NCBI RefSeq assembly: GCF_003355475.1
Contig: NZ_CP031356.1
Coordinates: 1,674,001 to 1,738,000 of the forward strand
Origin: Brachybacterium saurashtrense
GTDB taxonomy: Bacteria; Actinomycetota; Actinomycetes; Actinomycetales; Dermabacteraceae
Direction: 5' to 3'
Length of the DNA: 64,000 nt
The notes under the pieces are model-generated. The model did no database searches. It was not told the origin of the DNA and saw only the letters and a list, made by a program, of their open reading frames with translations. Below are positions 15,990 to 27,202 of this stretch, piece after piece (position 1 is the stretch's first letter; every line of letters starts with the position of its first letter). Made by a program: the position numbers and the translations under genes.

Positions 15990-16436
15990 TCAGCCCTGCG
16001 GCGCGGCCTCGAGGAAGGCGAGCGCCTCCGGGCCCTCGGAGGGGTCGAACCACAGCAGCGCGGGGTCGGTGTCGTCCGCCTCCGCGGCGGCGGCGCCCAG
16101 CTCGGAGACGTGGCTGCTGGCGAGCCGTCCGGTGCAGTCCTGGTCGATGGCGACGCCGAAGGCGCCGCCGTCCTCGGTCGCGGGGCGGAGCGCCTGCTCG
16201 GGGACGTCCGCCGCGAGCACCAGGACGCGCTGCGACGGGCCGGCGCCGGAGAAGGCGACGTGCACGGCGTCCTGGAGCGCCTCGTACTCGAGATCCTCCT
16301 CGTCCTGCCCGGGGCGGTCCCTCCGTGCCTCCGCGCTCGCGGCCCACGCCCGGCGGCCGGCGGCGAGACCGACGACGACGCCCCGCGACTCCAGCACCGG
16401 ACGGTCCTCAACGATCAGCGGCAGGTAGATCCTCAT
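15990..16436 (-). CDS. DUF6912-like conserved actinobacterial protein
   Basis: A 148-residue acidic protein starting MRIYLPLIV and containing EEDLEYEALQDAVHVAF and RVLVLAADVPEQALRP. These segments match small actinobacterial proteins grouped as DUF6912; the family call is from memory of the pattern. It has no known function. It lies 12 bases downstream of the MinD-like gene on the same strand and is likely its third operon member. Confidence 0.6.
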   Translation of the reverse strand: MRIYLPLIVEDRPVLESRGVVVGLAAGRRAWAASAEARRDRPGQDEEDLEYEALQDAVHVAFSGAGPSQRVLVLAADVPEQALRPATEDGGAFGVAIDQDCTGRLASSHVSELGAAAAEADDTDPALLWFDPSEGPEALAFLEAAPQG

Positions 16437-16448
16437 GGCTCCATCCTC

Positions 16449-17684
16449 TCACCGCGTCGCGTCCACGGGCTCCTCGACGCTCGCCGCGCGCTCGCCGCCG
16501 AGCGTGCCGCGCACCGCCTCCGAGGCGGCGAGGTCGCGCAGGCCCCGTCGCAGCGCGGAGCGGGGCGCCGCCTCGGCCAGCAGCGCACCGTCCCACGCGG
16601 CGGTGCGGCAGGCGACCGGGTCGTCGGGCAGAAGGGTCAGGGAGGCCACCGGCAGGCGGGAGGCGATCAGTTCGCGCAGCCGCTCCCCGGGCACCGGGGA
16701 GCCCACACGGTTGACCACCACGTGCAGCTCCTCGACGCCCAGCTCCGCGAGCCGGGACTGCTCCCGCAGCAGGCGGGTGGTGCTCACCGGATCCGCGCTC
16801 ACCACAGCGAGCACCGCATCGGCCGCGTCGAGCGTGCTGAGCGTCGCGGCGTTCCGCTGCGGGGCGGCGGTGTCGTAGCTGAGCTCCTCGTCCTCCTCGA
16901 GCACGGGGGCGACGTCCGCGATCACCAGCTCCCCGCGGCGCGCGAGCGCGCCCCACACCCCGTCCAGCGCAGTGCGTCGCAGCTCCGCCCAGCGCCCGGG
17001 CACACCGATGCCGCTGAGCAGGCGGAGGCCGGGCTGGACCTGCGGCAGGAGGGACTCCAGCGTCTCCGCGTCCAGCGCGTCACGATCATGCGAGCGTGCG
17101 GCCGCGACCAGTCCGGGCGCCTCGTCGAGCACGCCGAGCACCTGGCTGAGGGCGGGACCGTAGGTGTCCGCGTCCACGAGCACGGTCTCCTGGCCGGCCG
17201 CGGCGGCCTCGGCGGCGAGGTTCACGGCGATGGTGGACCGTCCGGGGGCGCCGACGGGGCCCCAGACGGCCAGCAGCCGTCCCCTCGGGCTGGTCTCCTC
17301 GACCGCGGCCTCCTGCACCCATGCCTCGGACTCCTCCGTCTCCCCGTGCACCGCGGCCTCGACCGCGGCGAGGATCTCCTCCACCGGGGCGTGGGCGGGG
17401 ACCATGTGACGCAGGCCCAGCGAGGTGGTCTCCGGGGAGTCCTCGGGGCGCAGCCCCACCACGGCCGCCTCGCGCAGCAGGGAGGCGAGCGCGTCGCGGC
17501 CGAGCCCGCGCACGGTGAGATCGATGAGCACCGCGTCCCCGATGCCGGCGGCCGCGACCGCGAGCGTCTCGGCGAGGTCCGCGCAGCGGCGCACCACGCG
17601 GGCGGGGCGGCTCCTGTCGGTGGCGAGGTCGTGGACGATGCGCACCTCATCGCTGCCCGAGGCGCACAGCACGATGTCGATCAC
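16449..17684 (-). CDS. MinD/CpaE-like P-loop ATPase
   Basis: A 411-residue protein with an N-terminal receiver-like region (about 1-115), then a MinD/ParA-type ATPase domain. The P-loop region reads GPVGAPGRSTIAVNLA: Arg149 replaces the usual lysine of GKST. This deviation is common in the actinobacterial branch associated with CpaB-like SAF proteins. VLVDADTYGPALSQVLG is the Walker A' region. It resembles CpaE/TadZ, which localise Tad pilus machinery. The GTG start overlaps the SAF gene stop by four bases; the frame continues upstream but would run through that gene. Confidence 0.82.
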   Translation of the reverse strand: MIDIVLCASGSDEVRIVHDLATDRSRPARVVRRCADLAETLAVAAAGIGDAVLIDLTVRGLGRDALASLLREAAVVGLRPEDSPETTSLGLRHMVPAHAPVEEILAAVEAAVHGETEESEAWVQEAAVEETSPRGRLLAVWGPVGAPGRSTIAVNLAAEAAAAGQETVLVDADTYGPALSQVLGVLDEAPGLVAAARSHDRDALDAETLESLLPQVQPGLRLLSGIGVPGRWAELRRTALDGVWGALARRGELVIADVAPVLEEDEELSYDTAAPQRNAATLSTLDAADAVLAVVSADPVSTTRLLREQSRLAELGVEELHVVVNRVGSPVPGERLRELIASRLPVASLTLLPDDPVACRTAAWDGALLAEAAPRSALRRGLRDLAASEAVRGTLGGERAASVEEPVDATR

Positions 17685-18322
17685 GGCGCGAGCTCCTGCG
17701 CGCCGGGCACGCCGATGACGTCGAGACGTTCGTCCTCGGAGAGCACCACGAGCACCTCGTCGAGGCTCTCCGCGGGCACCAGCACCTCCACCGACATCGA
17801 CCGCATGCCCAGCGAGCTGCCCTCGTCGATCCTGCGCACCACCGCCTCGGGGACGAGCATCGCCGCCTGCGCCTCGGTGCCGTCGTCGGCGGCCGGGGAG
17901 GTGTGCCAGAGCTCCACGGTGGCGCCGGGGGCCACGGATTCGGCCACCGAGGCCTCCACGGGGATCACCACCGGACGCAGGGTGACCTCCGCCGGCTGTC
18001 CCACCGCGGAGACGGGCACCAGCTCGCCCGCCGGGATCGCCCGGGTCGCCACCGCCCCCTCCGGCACGGCATCGAGGGTGCCCACGTACTCCCCCGTCTG
18101 CTCGCCGAGCCGCAGGTCCACGACGACCAGGTCCGCAGCGTCGAGCGGGTCCCCGGGCACCACCGCTGATCTCGCGACCAGCACCGAGGTGGTCTCGGAC
18201 AGCCGCGACACGAGCACGGCTCCCATCAGCACGCTCGCCACGACCAGCACGATCCCCACGATCAGTCGCGGGTCCCTCCATCGTGGCCGGCGCAGTCTCA
18301 TCATGGCTGCGGTGGCCCCCAC
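17681..18322 (-). CDS. SAF-domain protein, CpaB/RcpC-like
   Basis: A 213-residue membrane-anchored protein with one transmembrane helix (about 19-40) followed by an SAF domain (about 45-110, SVLVARSAVVPGDPLDAADLVVVDL) and a C-terminal domain. CpaB/RcpC proteins act in Flp pilus export. GTG is chosen because AGGAG lies six bases before it; an ATG pair six codons later has no such site. It forms an operon with the overlapping MinD-like gene. With cpaF interrupted at 4,375, any Tad-like machine using these parts may be inactive in this strain. Confidence 0.8.
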   Translation of the reverse strand: MGATAAMMRLRRPRWRDPRLIVGIVLVVASVLMGAVLVSRLSETTSVLVARSAVVPGDPLDAADLVVVDLRLGEQTGEYVGTLDAVPEGAVATRAIPAGELVPVSAVGQPAEVTLRPVVIPVEASVAESVAPGATVELWHTSPAADDGTEAQAAMLVPEAVVRRIDEGSSLGMRSMSVEVLVPAESLDEVLVVLSEDERLDVIGVPGAQELAP

Positions 18323-18542
18323 TGCCGTCTCCTCCCCCGTCGGCTCGGCCTGGTGCGGCCCGGATCTCTCCGGGAGGTTACGCCAGGGACGCCGCGGAGG
18401 GGCGAGCTCCGCACACATTGTGGATGAACACCGTCGTCGGCGCCGGGCGGCGCGGCCGTCCACAGGCCACTCCCGGACATCGGACCGGGGATGAGAGACT
18501 GTCCTCGCCCCTCGCCGGGGCGATCGACAGGAAGGACCCTCG

Positions 18543-18782
18543 ATGTCGGCACGTTTCGTCCCGCTCAGCGACGTCGCGGAGATGCTCTCCATCTCCGCGT
18601 CGCAGGCCTATGCCCTGGTGCGCTCCGGCGAGCTGCGGGCGATCAAGGTGGGCGGTCGCGGCCAGTGGCGCGTCGAGGTGACCGAGATCGAGTCCTACAT
18701 CGAGCGCAGCTACGCGGCCACCGCGGCCTTCCTCGAGCAGGAGCGCGCTCAGGAGCGGACGGGGTCCTCGCCGCAGAGCTGA
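18543..18782 (+). CDS. BldC/excisionase-type small DNA-binding protein
   Basis: A 79-residue helix-turn-helix protein. The MerR-like fold segment is VPLSDVAEMLSISASQAYALVRSGELRAIKVGGRGQWRVEVTEIESYIER, matching the HTH_17/BldC family. In Streptomyces BldC binds direct repeats and times development. AGGAAGG lies eight bases before the ATG. It is divergent from the SAF/MinD operon, a conserved actinobacterial neighbour arrangement. Confidence 0.82.
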   Translation: MSARFVPLSDVAEMLSISASQAYALVRSGELRAIKVGGRGQWRVEVTEIESYIERSYAATAAFLEQERAQERTGSSPQS

Positions 18783-18816
18783 GCCGGGCATCGCCCCGAT
18801 CCGTCGCGGGCCCGGC
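18783..18816. terminator. Hairpin downstream of BldC-like gene
   Basis: GCCGGGC (18783-18789), starting at the stop of the BldC-like gene, pairs with GCCCGGC (18810-18816). It lies in the 50-base gap to a convergent gene. Confidence 0.35.
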
Positions 18817-18832
18817 CCTCGCCTCCGGTCCG

Positions 18833-19378
18833 TCAGCGCAGCAGCACGGCCCGCAACGCGGAGACGGTGAGCGTGATCCTGGCGGACCCCGGCACCGGCG
18901 TCGGTTCCCCCGTGGGGAGCGTCCTGACCTCGAGCGCGTCCGCGCCCACCGAGGCGATGCGTCCGTTCAGTGCACCCGCGGCGGTCTCCAGCCGCACCAC
19001 GCTGCGATCGCGGGCGATCCCGCGCAGCACCGACCCCAGCCCGCGGGGTGAGCGCAGCGCCTCCTCGGCCGGGCGGGCCCGTGCGGGCAGCCCTTCGACC
19101 ACGGCGATCGCCGGCAGCGGCACCACGGCTCGGCGCGCACCGCTCTCCCCCGCGAGCGCGACCCAGTCCGCGCCGACCTCCTCCACCGTTCCGTCCACGC
19201 GCAGCCCGTCCCCGACATGGAGGACCACCGCTCGACCCTGCGCACCGCGCAGCCTGTCCGCGAGCGTGAGCTGCGCCTGCTCCGCCCGGGCGAGGTCCTC
19301 GGAGACCGCCCGCACCTCCTGCTCCTCCTGGTGCGCGAACTGCCCCTCGAGGTCGTCGAAGATCCGCTCGAATCGCAT
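18833..19378 (-). CDS. Conserved actinobacterial protein, unknown function
   Basis: A 181-residue cytosolic protein. Residues 1-45 are a charged helix (MRFERIFDDLEGQFAHQEEQEVRAVSEDL). Two beta-rich SH3/Lsm-like repeats follow, the first around LHVGDGLRVDGTVEEVGADWVAL and the second around LETAAGALNGRIASVGADALEV. Similar proteins are found next to BldC-like and SAF genes in other Actinobacteria. A nucleic-acid or peptide-binding role is possible but not shown. Confidence 0.65.
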   Translation of the reverse strand: MRFERIFDDLEGQFAHQEEQEVRAVSEDLARAEQAQLTLADRLRGAQGRAVVLHVGDGLRVDGTVEEVGADWVALAGESGARRAVVPLPAIAVVEGLPARARPAEEALRSPRGLGSVLRGIARDRSVVRLETAAGALNGRIASVGADALEVRTLPTGEPTPVPGSARITLTVSALRAVLLR

Positions 19379-19452
19379 GGCCCCACTCTAGGACCGCACC
19401 GCACCACCCGCCCTCCCCGACCCCCACGGATCCACATCGCGTCCTGGACGAA

Positions 19453-19481
19453 TTGCGTTCTGGATCACGTGCCGCTACTTT
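19453..19481 (+). promoter_or_regulatory. Candidate promoter for the LysM operon
   Basis: TTGCGT (19453-19458) and TACTTT (19476-19481) are separated by 17 bases, close to the consensus for the primary sigma factor. They lie about 95 bases before the LysM gene in an unusually A+T-rich gap. Confidence 0.45.
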
Positions 19482-19505
19482 GCTTCTAGAGACATCATCA
19501 GTCCT

Positions 19506-19525
19506 CAAACTGCATCAAACTGCAT
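19506..19525. repeat. 10-bp direct repeat (CAAACTGCAT x2)
   Basis: Two abutting copies of CAAACTGCAT lie between the candidate promoter and the LysM start, followed by CATTTGCGATG. This is a possible operator. It stands out against the high-GC background. Confidence 0.45.
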
Positions 19526-19576
19526 CATTTGCGATGTGGTGGTGAGGGCGCGACGACCACGACGTCCGGGGGACCC

Positions 19577-20464
19577 ATGCGTGAGGACACGACACGACCG
19601 GCATCGGCGCCGGAGACGCCGACACGACCGTCCACTCTCCTGCTGTGCGCGGCGGTGGCCGCCGCCGGCGCACTGGCCATGGGGGCGACCTCCGCCTCAC
19701 TGCGCACCACGGCCCTGGCCTCGCCGAGCAGCGAGGCGCTGATCGCCTGGGTGCTCCTGGCTCTGGCACTGATGGGCGGGCTGCTCTGCCTCTACCTCAC
19801 AGCGATCTGGGCGTTGGCGGCGACCGTGGTCACCCTCGGCCCCGCCACCCGCGCGGGCCGGACGCTGCTGGCCCCGCTGCGCGTCCTCGCGCCGCGTCTC
19901 GCCCGTCGAGTCGCCACCGGAGCGGCCGTGGCCACCGCCGCCACGGCCCTCACGCTGAGCTCCTCGTTCGCCTCACAGCTCACGATTCCCGACGAGCCCT
20001 CCGAGCAGAGCTCGGTGCCGGCGTCCAGCGCCGAGCTGCCTCCGGCCGAACACCACGATCCCGCTCCGGCACCCGAGGCGGCCGGGGACCGGCCCGCCTC
20101 CGGGGCGACCGGGCAGGGGGCGGCCGCTCCGCTGCCCTCGCTGGGGTGGTCGGGGACGGCCCCGGACGACTCCACCGGCGAGGAGACCAGGGAGACCGCC
20201 CCGGAGCCGCAGGACACCGACCCGGCCGCAGGGCCCTCCGACCCCGCGACGGCGCGCACCGTCGTGGTGCAGGACGGCGACAGCCTCTGGAGCATCTCCG
20301 AGGATCTCGTCGACCCCGACGGCTCCGATCCGGCGCTCGTCGCCGCGACCTGGCCGCTGCTGCACGAGGCGAACCGCGACCGGATCGGGGCGGACCCCGA
20401 TCTGCTCCGCCCCGGGCAGGAGCTGCTCATCCCCTCCGCACTGACCACACAGGACGAGTCATGA
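19577..20464 (+). CDS. Membrane-anchored LysM-domain protein
   Basis: A 295-residue protein with hydrophobic segments at about 20-42, 53-85 and 112-130, a long proline/alanine/acidic spacer (about 138-230), and a C-terminal LysM domain (about 232-292, VVVQDGDSLWSISEDLVD...LLRPGQELLIPS). LysM binds peptidoglycan, so the protein likely links membrane and wall. ATG is preceded by GGGGGA; a start 16 codons upstream is less likely. The stop overlaps the next gene by ATGA. This pair next to secA is conserved in Actinobacteria. Confidence 0.83.
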   Translation: MREDTTRPASAPETPTRPSTLLLCAAVAAAGALAMGATSASLRTTALASPSSEALIAWVLLALALMGGLLCLYLTAIWALAATVVTLGPATRAGRTLLAPLRVLAPRLARRVATGAAVATAATALTLSSSFASQLTIPDEPSEQSSVPASSAELPPAEHHDPAPAPEAAGDRPASGATGQGAAAPLPSLGWSGTAPDDSTGEETRETAPEPQDTDPAAGPSDPATARTVVVQDGDSLWSISEDLVDPDGSDPALVAATWPLLHEANRDRIGADPDLLRPGQELLIPSALTTQDES

Positions 20465-20856
20465 CCACCACCGACCAGCGCCCCGCCCACACCTCCGCCC
20501 CGCATCTCGACGCGGAGGATCCTCACTCCGTCGAACAGCTCGTCGCCCCGGTGGCGCGCCGCGCGGTGGAGATCATCCGGGACATGCGCCCCGAAAACTC
20601 GCTGTCACGACTGGTGACCCCGGAAGTCTCCCACGCGCTCGCGCGCCGCGCCGCCCTCACCCGTCGACTGCGGGCGTCCACCGGCTACGCGCCGCCCCGT
20701 CAGCTCGTGGTGAGCGGGGTGCGCATCTGCGTGGTCAACGAGCACACGGTCGAGGCGAGCTGCGTGCTGCGCGAGCCGGACCGTGCCCGCTTCCTCGCGA
20801 TGCGATGGGAACTGCGGCACACGGGCTGGCGGGTGACCGTGCTGGAGGTCGGATGA
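20461..20856 (+). CDS. Rv3235/DUF6459-family protein
   Basis: A 131-residue protein with a small alpha/beta domain at the C-terminus (VSGVRICVVNEHTVEASCVLREPDRARFLAMRWELRHTGWRVTVLEVG), as in Rv3235-like proteins encoded near secA in Actinobacteria. The function is unknown. It overlaps the LysM gene by four bases, which suggests translational coupling. Its stop is one base away from the convergent secA stop. Confidence 0.75.
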   Translation: MTTTDQRPAHTSAPHLDAEDPHSVEQLVAPVARRAVEIIRDMRPENSLSRLVTPEVSHALARRAALTRRLRASTGYAPPRQLVVSGVRICVVNEHTVEASCVLREPDRARFLAMRWELRHTGWRVTVLEVG

Positions 20857-20857
20857 G

Positions 20858-23923
<3,066 letters not shown>

Positions 23924-24020
23924 TCGTGCTCCCGTAGATCGCGTCTCCGCCCGGCGGGCGGCATGTGCCTGACCCATCGTAAGCGTCGAGGTGCGCGAAG
24001 GTGACCACCTGCGCGTTTCC

Positions 24021-25283
24021 TCACCCCGTGGCGGGCCCCTCGGCGAGCGCGGCGGCGAGCGGTGCGGAGAGCTCCCCGGTCCCGTCGCCGGTGCGCACCT
24101 CGATCCCGTCCAGGCCCTGCCACCGTGCGGCGCGGCGCAGCTCCGCGGCGAGCGCCTCCGCGATGCCCGGCGCCGACGGGCGCTGCCGCGCGGGCAGGTG
24201 CGGGAGCGGCTCGCGGAAGCTGCCGCGCACCTCGAGCACCCCGGCCGCCCTGTCCGCACGCAGGTCGACCCGCGCGGGGATCACGTCCCCGAGCAGGAAC
24301 AGCAGCGAGTAGTAGCCGGTGGTGCGCTTCGCGGCCGGGGTGTAGATGCCGATCCGGTAGTCGACGTCGAAGAGGTGCGCGAGCCGGGGCCGGTGGAACA
24401 CGAGGGGGTCGAAGGGGCTCACCAGCGCCGCCACCCGCAGCGGGGTGGGGGACGGGGCGTCGCGGTGGCGCAGCATCGTGCGTGCGCCGGCGGGGTGGGT
24501 CACGGTCACCTCGCTCAGCGTTCCCTCGTCAACCAGCTCCTGGAGCGCGGGGGTCACCTCCCGCCGGCGCAGGCGGAAGTAGTCGGCGAGGGAGCCGGGC
24601 TCCGCCACGCCGAGCGACCGCGCCGCCTTCTCCACCAGCGCCCGCAGCGCGGCCGGCTCGTCCACCGGTGCCTCCTCCGCCTCCGCCACCCGGTACAGCC
24701 GCTCGAACTGGGCCGAGCGGCCCACGCAGTCCAGCGCCCCGGTGCGGAACAGGTACTCCACCGCCCACTGCGTGGAGGTGCGGCGCCACCCCCAGCCCTC
24801 GCCGCGCTCGGTGTCGCCCAGGTGGGCGGAGACCTCGGCGGCGCTGGCGGGCCCGAGCTCGGCGAGCACGGCCCGGATGCGGTCGAACAGCTGCGGGGAG
24901 GAGGTGGCGATCTCGCGCAGCGCGCCCCAGTCCCGCTCGGAGACGGTGCGGCGGCGGAAGGCGAGCAGCCGGTGCACGTCCTCGGTGGCGAAGGCCGCCT
25001 CGTGGGCGAAGCTCTCGCGCAGGCTGCGCGTCGGGCCGGGGCGCACAGCACGCTCCAGTGCCGACGGGGCCCAGGGCCCGCTGCGTGTGTAGACCGGCAG
25101 GTGGTGCGCCCGTGCGAAGACGCTCACCGAGTCGATCTGCAGCAGGTGGGTGCTCTCGAGGGTGCGGGCGAGCGCGCGCCGGCTGGCCGCCGGGCCCGGG
25201 GTGTCGGCGCGGCGGGCCGGTCCCAGACCCTGCGCACGCAGTGCGATCCGTCGGGCCGTGGTCCAGGTGAGGGTCTCGGTCAT
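24021..25283 (-). CDS. AlkZ-like DNA glycosylase (winged-helix family)
   Basis: A 420-residue member of the HTH_42/AlkZ superfamily (older DUF1006), which includes glycosylases that unhook interstrand crosslinks and bulky alkyl adducts. The catalytic-type QxD motif is seen in [21 protein letters not shown] (about 48-68). Tandem winged-helix segments and the [12 protein letters not shown] segment are family features. A GTG 11 codons further upstream is possible. The gene stands alone between secA and hpf. Confidence 0.82.
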   Translation of the reverse strand: MTETLTWTTARRIALRAQGLGPARRADTPGPAASRRALARTLESTHLLQIDSVSVFARAHHLPVYTRSGPWAPSALERAVRPGPTRSLRESFAHEAAFATEDVHRLLAFRRRTVSERDWGALREIATSSPQLFDRIRAVLAELGPASAAEVSAHLGDTERGEGWGWRRTSTQWAVEYLFRTGALDCVGRSAQFERLYRVAEAEEAPVDEPAALRALVEKAARSLGVAEPGSLADYFRLRRREVTPALQELVDEGTLSEVTVTHPAGARTMLRHRDAPSPTPLRVAALVSPFDPLVFHRPRLAHLFDVDYRIGIYTPAAKRTTGYYSLLFLLGDVIPARVDLRADRAAGVLEVRGSFREPLPHLPARQRPSAPGIAEALAAELRRAARWQGLDGIEVRTGDGTGELSAPLAAALAEGPATG

Positions 25284-25359
25284 GGTCCGTCCGTGAGGTG
25301 GGGCGACGTGCGGCACGTCCGCGGCGCGCCGCGTGCGGTGTGCCGGCGGCGTGCACGAT

Positions 25360-25398
25360 CGAGGGCGGGAGGGCGCCTGCGCGCTCCTCCCGCCCTCG
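25360..25398 (-). terminator. Strong hairpin terminator after hpf
   Basis: A perfect 13-bp stem (25360-25372 with 25386-25398) around a 13-base loop, 17 bases past the hpf stop. There is no T-run. Confidence 0.6.
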
Positions 25399-25414
25399 GC
25401 TCCCCGGAGGAAGA

Positions 25415-26077
25415 TCAGGACGTGGTCAGCTCGGAGTCGAGCTCGAGGACACCGTAGTTCCAGCCTCTGCGGCGGTAGACCACCTTCGGGGTATGGGACT
25501 CGGCATCCATGAACAGGAAGAAGTCGTGCCCCACGAGCTCCATGCGGTAGAGCGCGTCGTCGACGCTCATCGGCTTCGCGGAGTGCTTCTTCTCGCGGAT
25601 CACCACCGGGCTGCCCGCCTCGGCGAGATCGGTCTCGTTCTCCGGCGCCGCCTGCCCGGACGCCTCGACCGGCTCCGGCTGCTCCTCGCGCAGCGCGGCA
25701 GGGAGCTCCTGGTCCGCGGGCATCGTCCGCAGGCTCGCCCCGGCGCCCTGGTGCGCGCGGTCCCGTCCTCGACGGTGGTCCTTGCGCCGGTCACGGGCGC
25801 GGCGGAGACGTTCCAGAAGCTTGCCGTAGGCGATGTCGAGCGCGCCGTAGAGATCGTCCGCACGGGCCTCGGAGCGGATCACCGCACCGTTCTCGTGCAC
25901 GGTGAGCTCCACGCGGTCGCTGAGCTCTGCCTGCCTGGGGTTCTTCTCCTGTGAGATCTCGACGTCCACGCGGAGGGCCGCGGGAGCGAACTGGGTGACC
26001 TTGTCGAGCTTGTCGGTGAGATGACGGCGGAAACGATCCGGGACGTCCATGTGGCGTCCGACGACGTTGATCTCCAT
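25415..26077 (-). CDS. hpf: Long ribosome hibernation promoting factor
   Basis: A 220-residue long-form HPF. The N-terminal ribosome-binding domain (about 1-105, MEINVVGRHMDVPDRFRRHLTDKLDKV) sits in the tRNA/mRNA channel. A basic linker follows (RARDRRKDHRRGRDR), then the C-terminal dimerisation domain (about 160-215, KPMSVDDALYRMELVGHDFFLFMDAES...VVYRRRGWNYGVLEL), which joins two 70S ribosomes into 100S particles. AGGAGG lies about 11 bases before the ATG. A perfect extra Shine-Dalgarno sits further upstream in the leader. Confidence 0.96.
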   Translation of the reverse strand: MEINVVGRHMDVPDRFRRHLTDKLDKVTQFAPAALRVDVEISQEKNPRQAELSDRVELTVHENGAVIRSEARADDLYGALDIAYGKLLERLRRARDRRKDHRRGRDRAHQGAGASLRTMPADQELPAALREEQPEPVEASGQAAPENETDLAEAGSPVVIREKKHSAKPMSVDDALYRMELVGHDFFLFMDAESHTPKVVYRRRGWNYGVLELDSELTTS

Positions 26078-26149
26078 GAGTGAGTACTCCTCCTATCCGG
26101 GTGCGGCCGCTCGGAGCCCGGCCGCGATGGCTCTTCGGCTGGGTGTCGC

Positions 26150-26168
26150 ACCTCCTTCGGAAGGGGGT
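26150..26168 (-). promoter_or_regulatory. hpf leader hairpin with orphan AAGGAGGT
   Basis: Read on the minus strand, ACCCCCTT (26168-26161) can pair with AAGGAGGT (26157-26150) over a three-base loop, with one G-T pair. AAGGAGGT is a full match to the 16S anti-Shine-Dalgarno, yet no start codon stands at a normal distance after it. The hpf ATG is 72 bases further on with its own site. The region is probably transcribed as the hpf 5' leader. Confidence 0.4.
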
Positions 26169-26243
26169 CCCGCCCTGATGTGGCGAGTGACACAAGCATG
26201 CCACGATTCCCTGGAACTTTCCCGGGCGTTCGTCCCCCGGCCC

Positions 26244-27050
26244 TCACCCGGCCACCGGCCCCTGCGCGTCCCCGAGCACCTCGGCGTCGCCGTCGGGGAG
26301 GCGCGCCGCGGCCACCACCACCGCGCCCAGCACGCGCATCCCGTGCGCAGTCAGCGCCTCGTGCATGCCGCGCAGCGTCGCCCCGGTGGTGACCACGTCG
26401 TCGACGATCACCACCGGCCGTGCTCGGCGGCCCTCCTCGCGCGCCCGGCGCCCCTCGAGACGGATCCGACGGGCGCGACGCTGCCGGGCGCCGAGACCGT
26501 CCTGGGCGGTGGTGGGCCGCGCGGGCAGCAGCAGCGCCCGCCCGGCGCCGGTGCGCGCCAGCGCCCGCACCAGCTCCGCGGTGTGGTCCTCCCCGCGTCG
26601 CAGCCGGGCCGCACGGCGGGAGGGCACCGGCACCAGGGCGGGGGGAGCGACCCCGGACTCCGCAGCGAGCTGCGCGACCGCCGGGGCGAGGGCGGGCGCG
26701 ATCCGGGAGCCCAGGTGGAGCATCCCGCCGTTCTTCCACGCCAGCACCATCGCCTGCAGGGGCCCGCCGTACTCCCCCAGTGCCAGCACCGGCAGCAGCG
26801 GGGCGTGGTCCACGCCGACCGGCAGCACCTCGCGCCCGCGCCGCTCCTCCCGCACCCGGGCCTCGGCGAGCACCTGGAGGGCGTCGCAGCAGGCCTCCAC
26901 CCGCACCGGCGCCGCCCGCAGCAGGGTCTCGCACCGGCCGCACAGCCAGCTGCCCTCCCGCCCGCAGGGGCAGCAGCGCGGGGCCACCAGGGAGCAGGTG
27001 TGCGCGAGGATCTCGCGCCACAGCGGCGGGTGCCGCGTCGATGTCGTCAT
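26244..27050 (-). CDS. comF: ComF-family phosphoribosyltransferase-like protein
   Basis: A 268-residue ComF protein. An N-terminal zinc finger is seen as CCPCG...CGRCE (about 25-40), and the PRTase loop is VVIVDDVVTTGATLRGM (about 210-226). ComF helps DNA uptake in competent bacteria; in Actinobacteria its job is unproven and the gene tracks with lpqB and hpf. ATG was chosen by homology; a GTG 13 codons earlier is possible. No strong ribosome-binding site is seen, as is common in coupled genes. Confidence 0.87.
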   Translation of the reverse strand: MTTSTRHPPLWREILAHTCSLVAPRCCPCGREGSWLCGRCETLLRAAPVRVEACCDALQVLAEARVREERRGREVLPVGVDHAPLLPVLALGEYGGPLQAMVLAWKNGGMLHLGSRIAPALAPAVAQLAAESGVAPPALVPVPSRRAARLRRGEDHTAELVRALARTGAGRALLLPARPTTAQDGLGARQRRARRIRLEGRRAREEGRRARPVVIVDDVVTTGATLRGMHEALTAHGMRVLGAVVVAAARLPDGDAEVLGDAQGPVAG

Positions 27051-27202
27051 CGCTCGAGCACAGCACCCTCGCCCGCGCCGTGCACGCACCGGCGCCGGGA
27101 GGTGGAGGGATGACGGTGGGGAGGAGCAGTGGTCCGCGCCGGGCGATCACGCGCCGCCGGGCGCGCCCTGGGCGGAGGGGCGACGAGCTGGCCGCCGCGC
27201 GC

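Noticed and set aside
24021-25316. An 11-codon longer start for the AlkZ-like protein
   Set aside because: The added residues do not match the family and the GTG has no ribosome-binding site; the internal ATG was kept.
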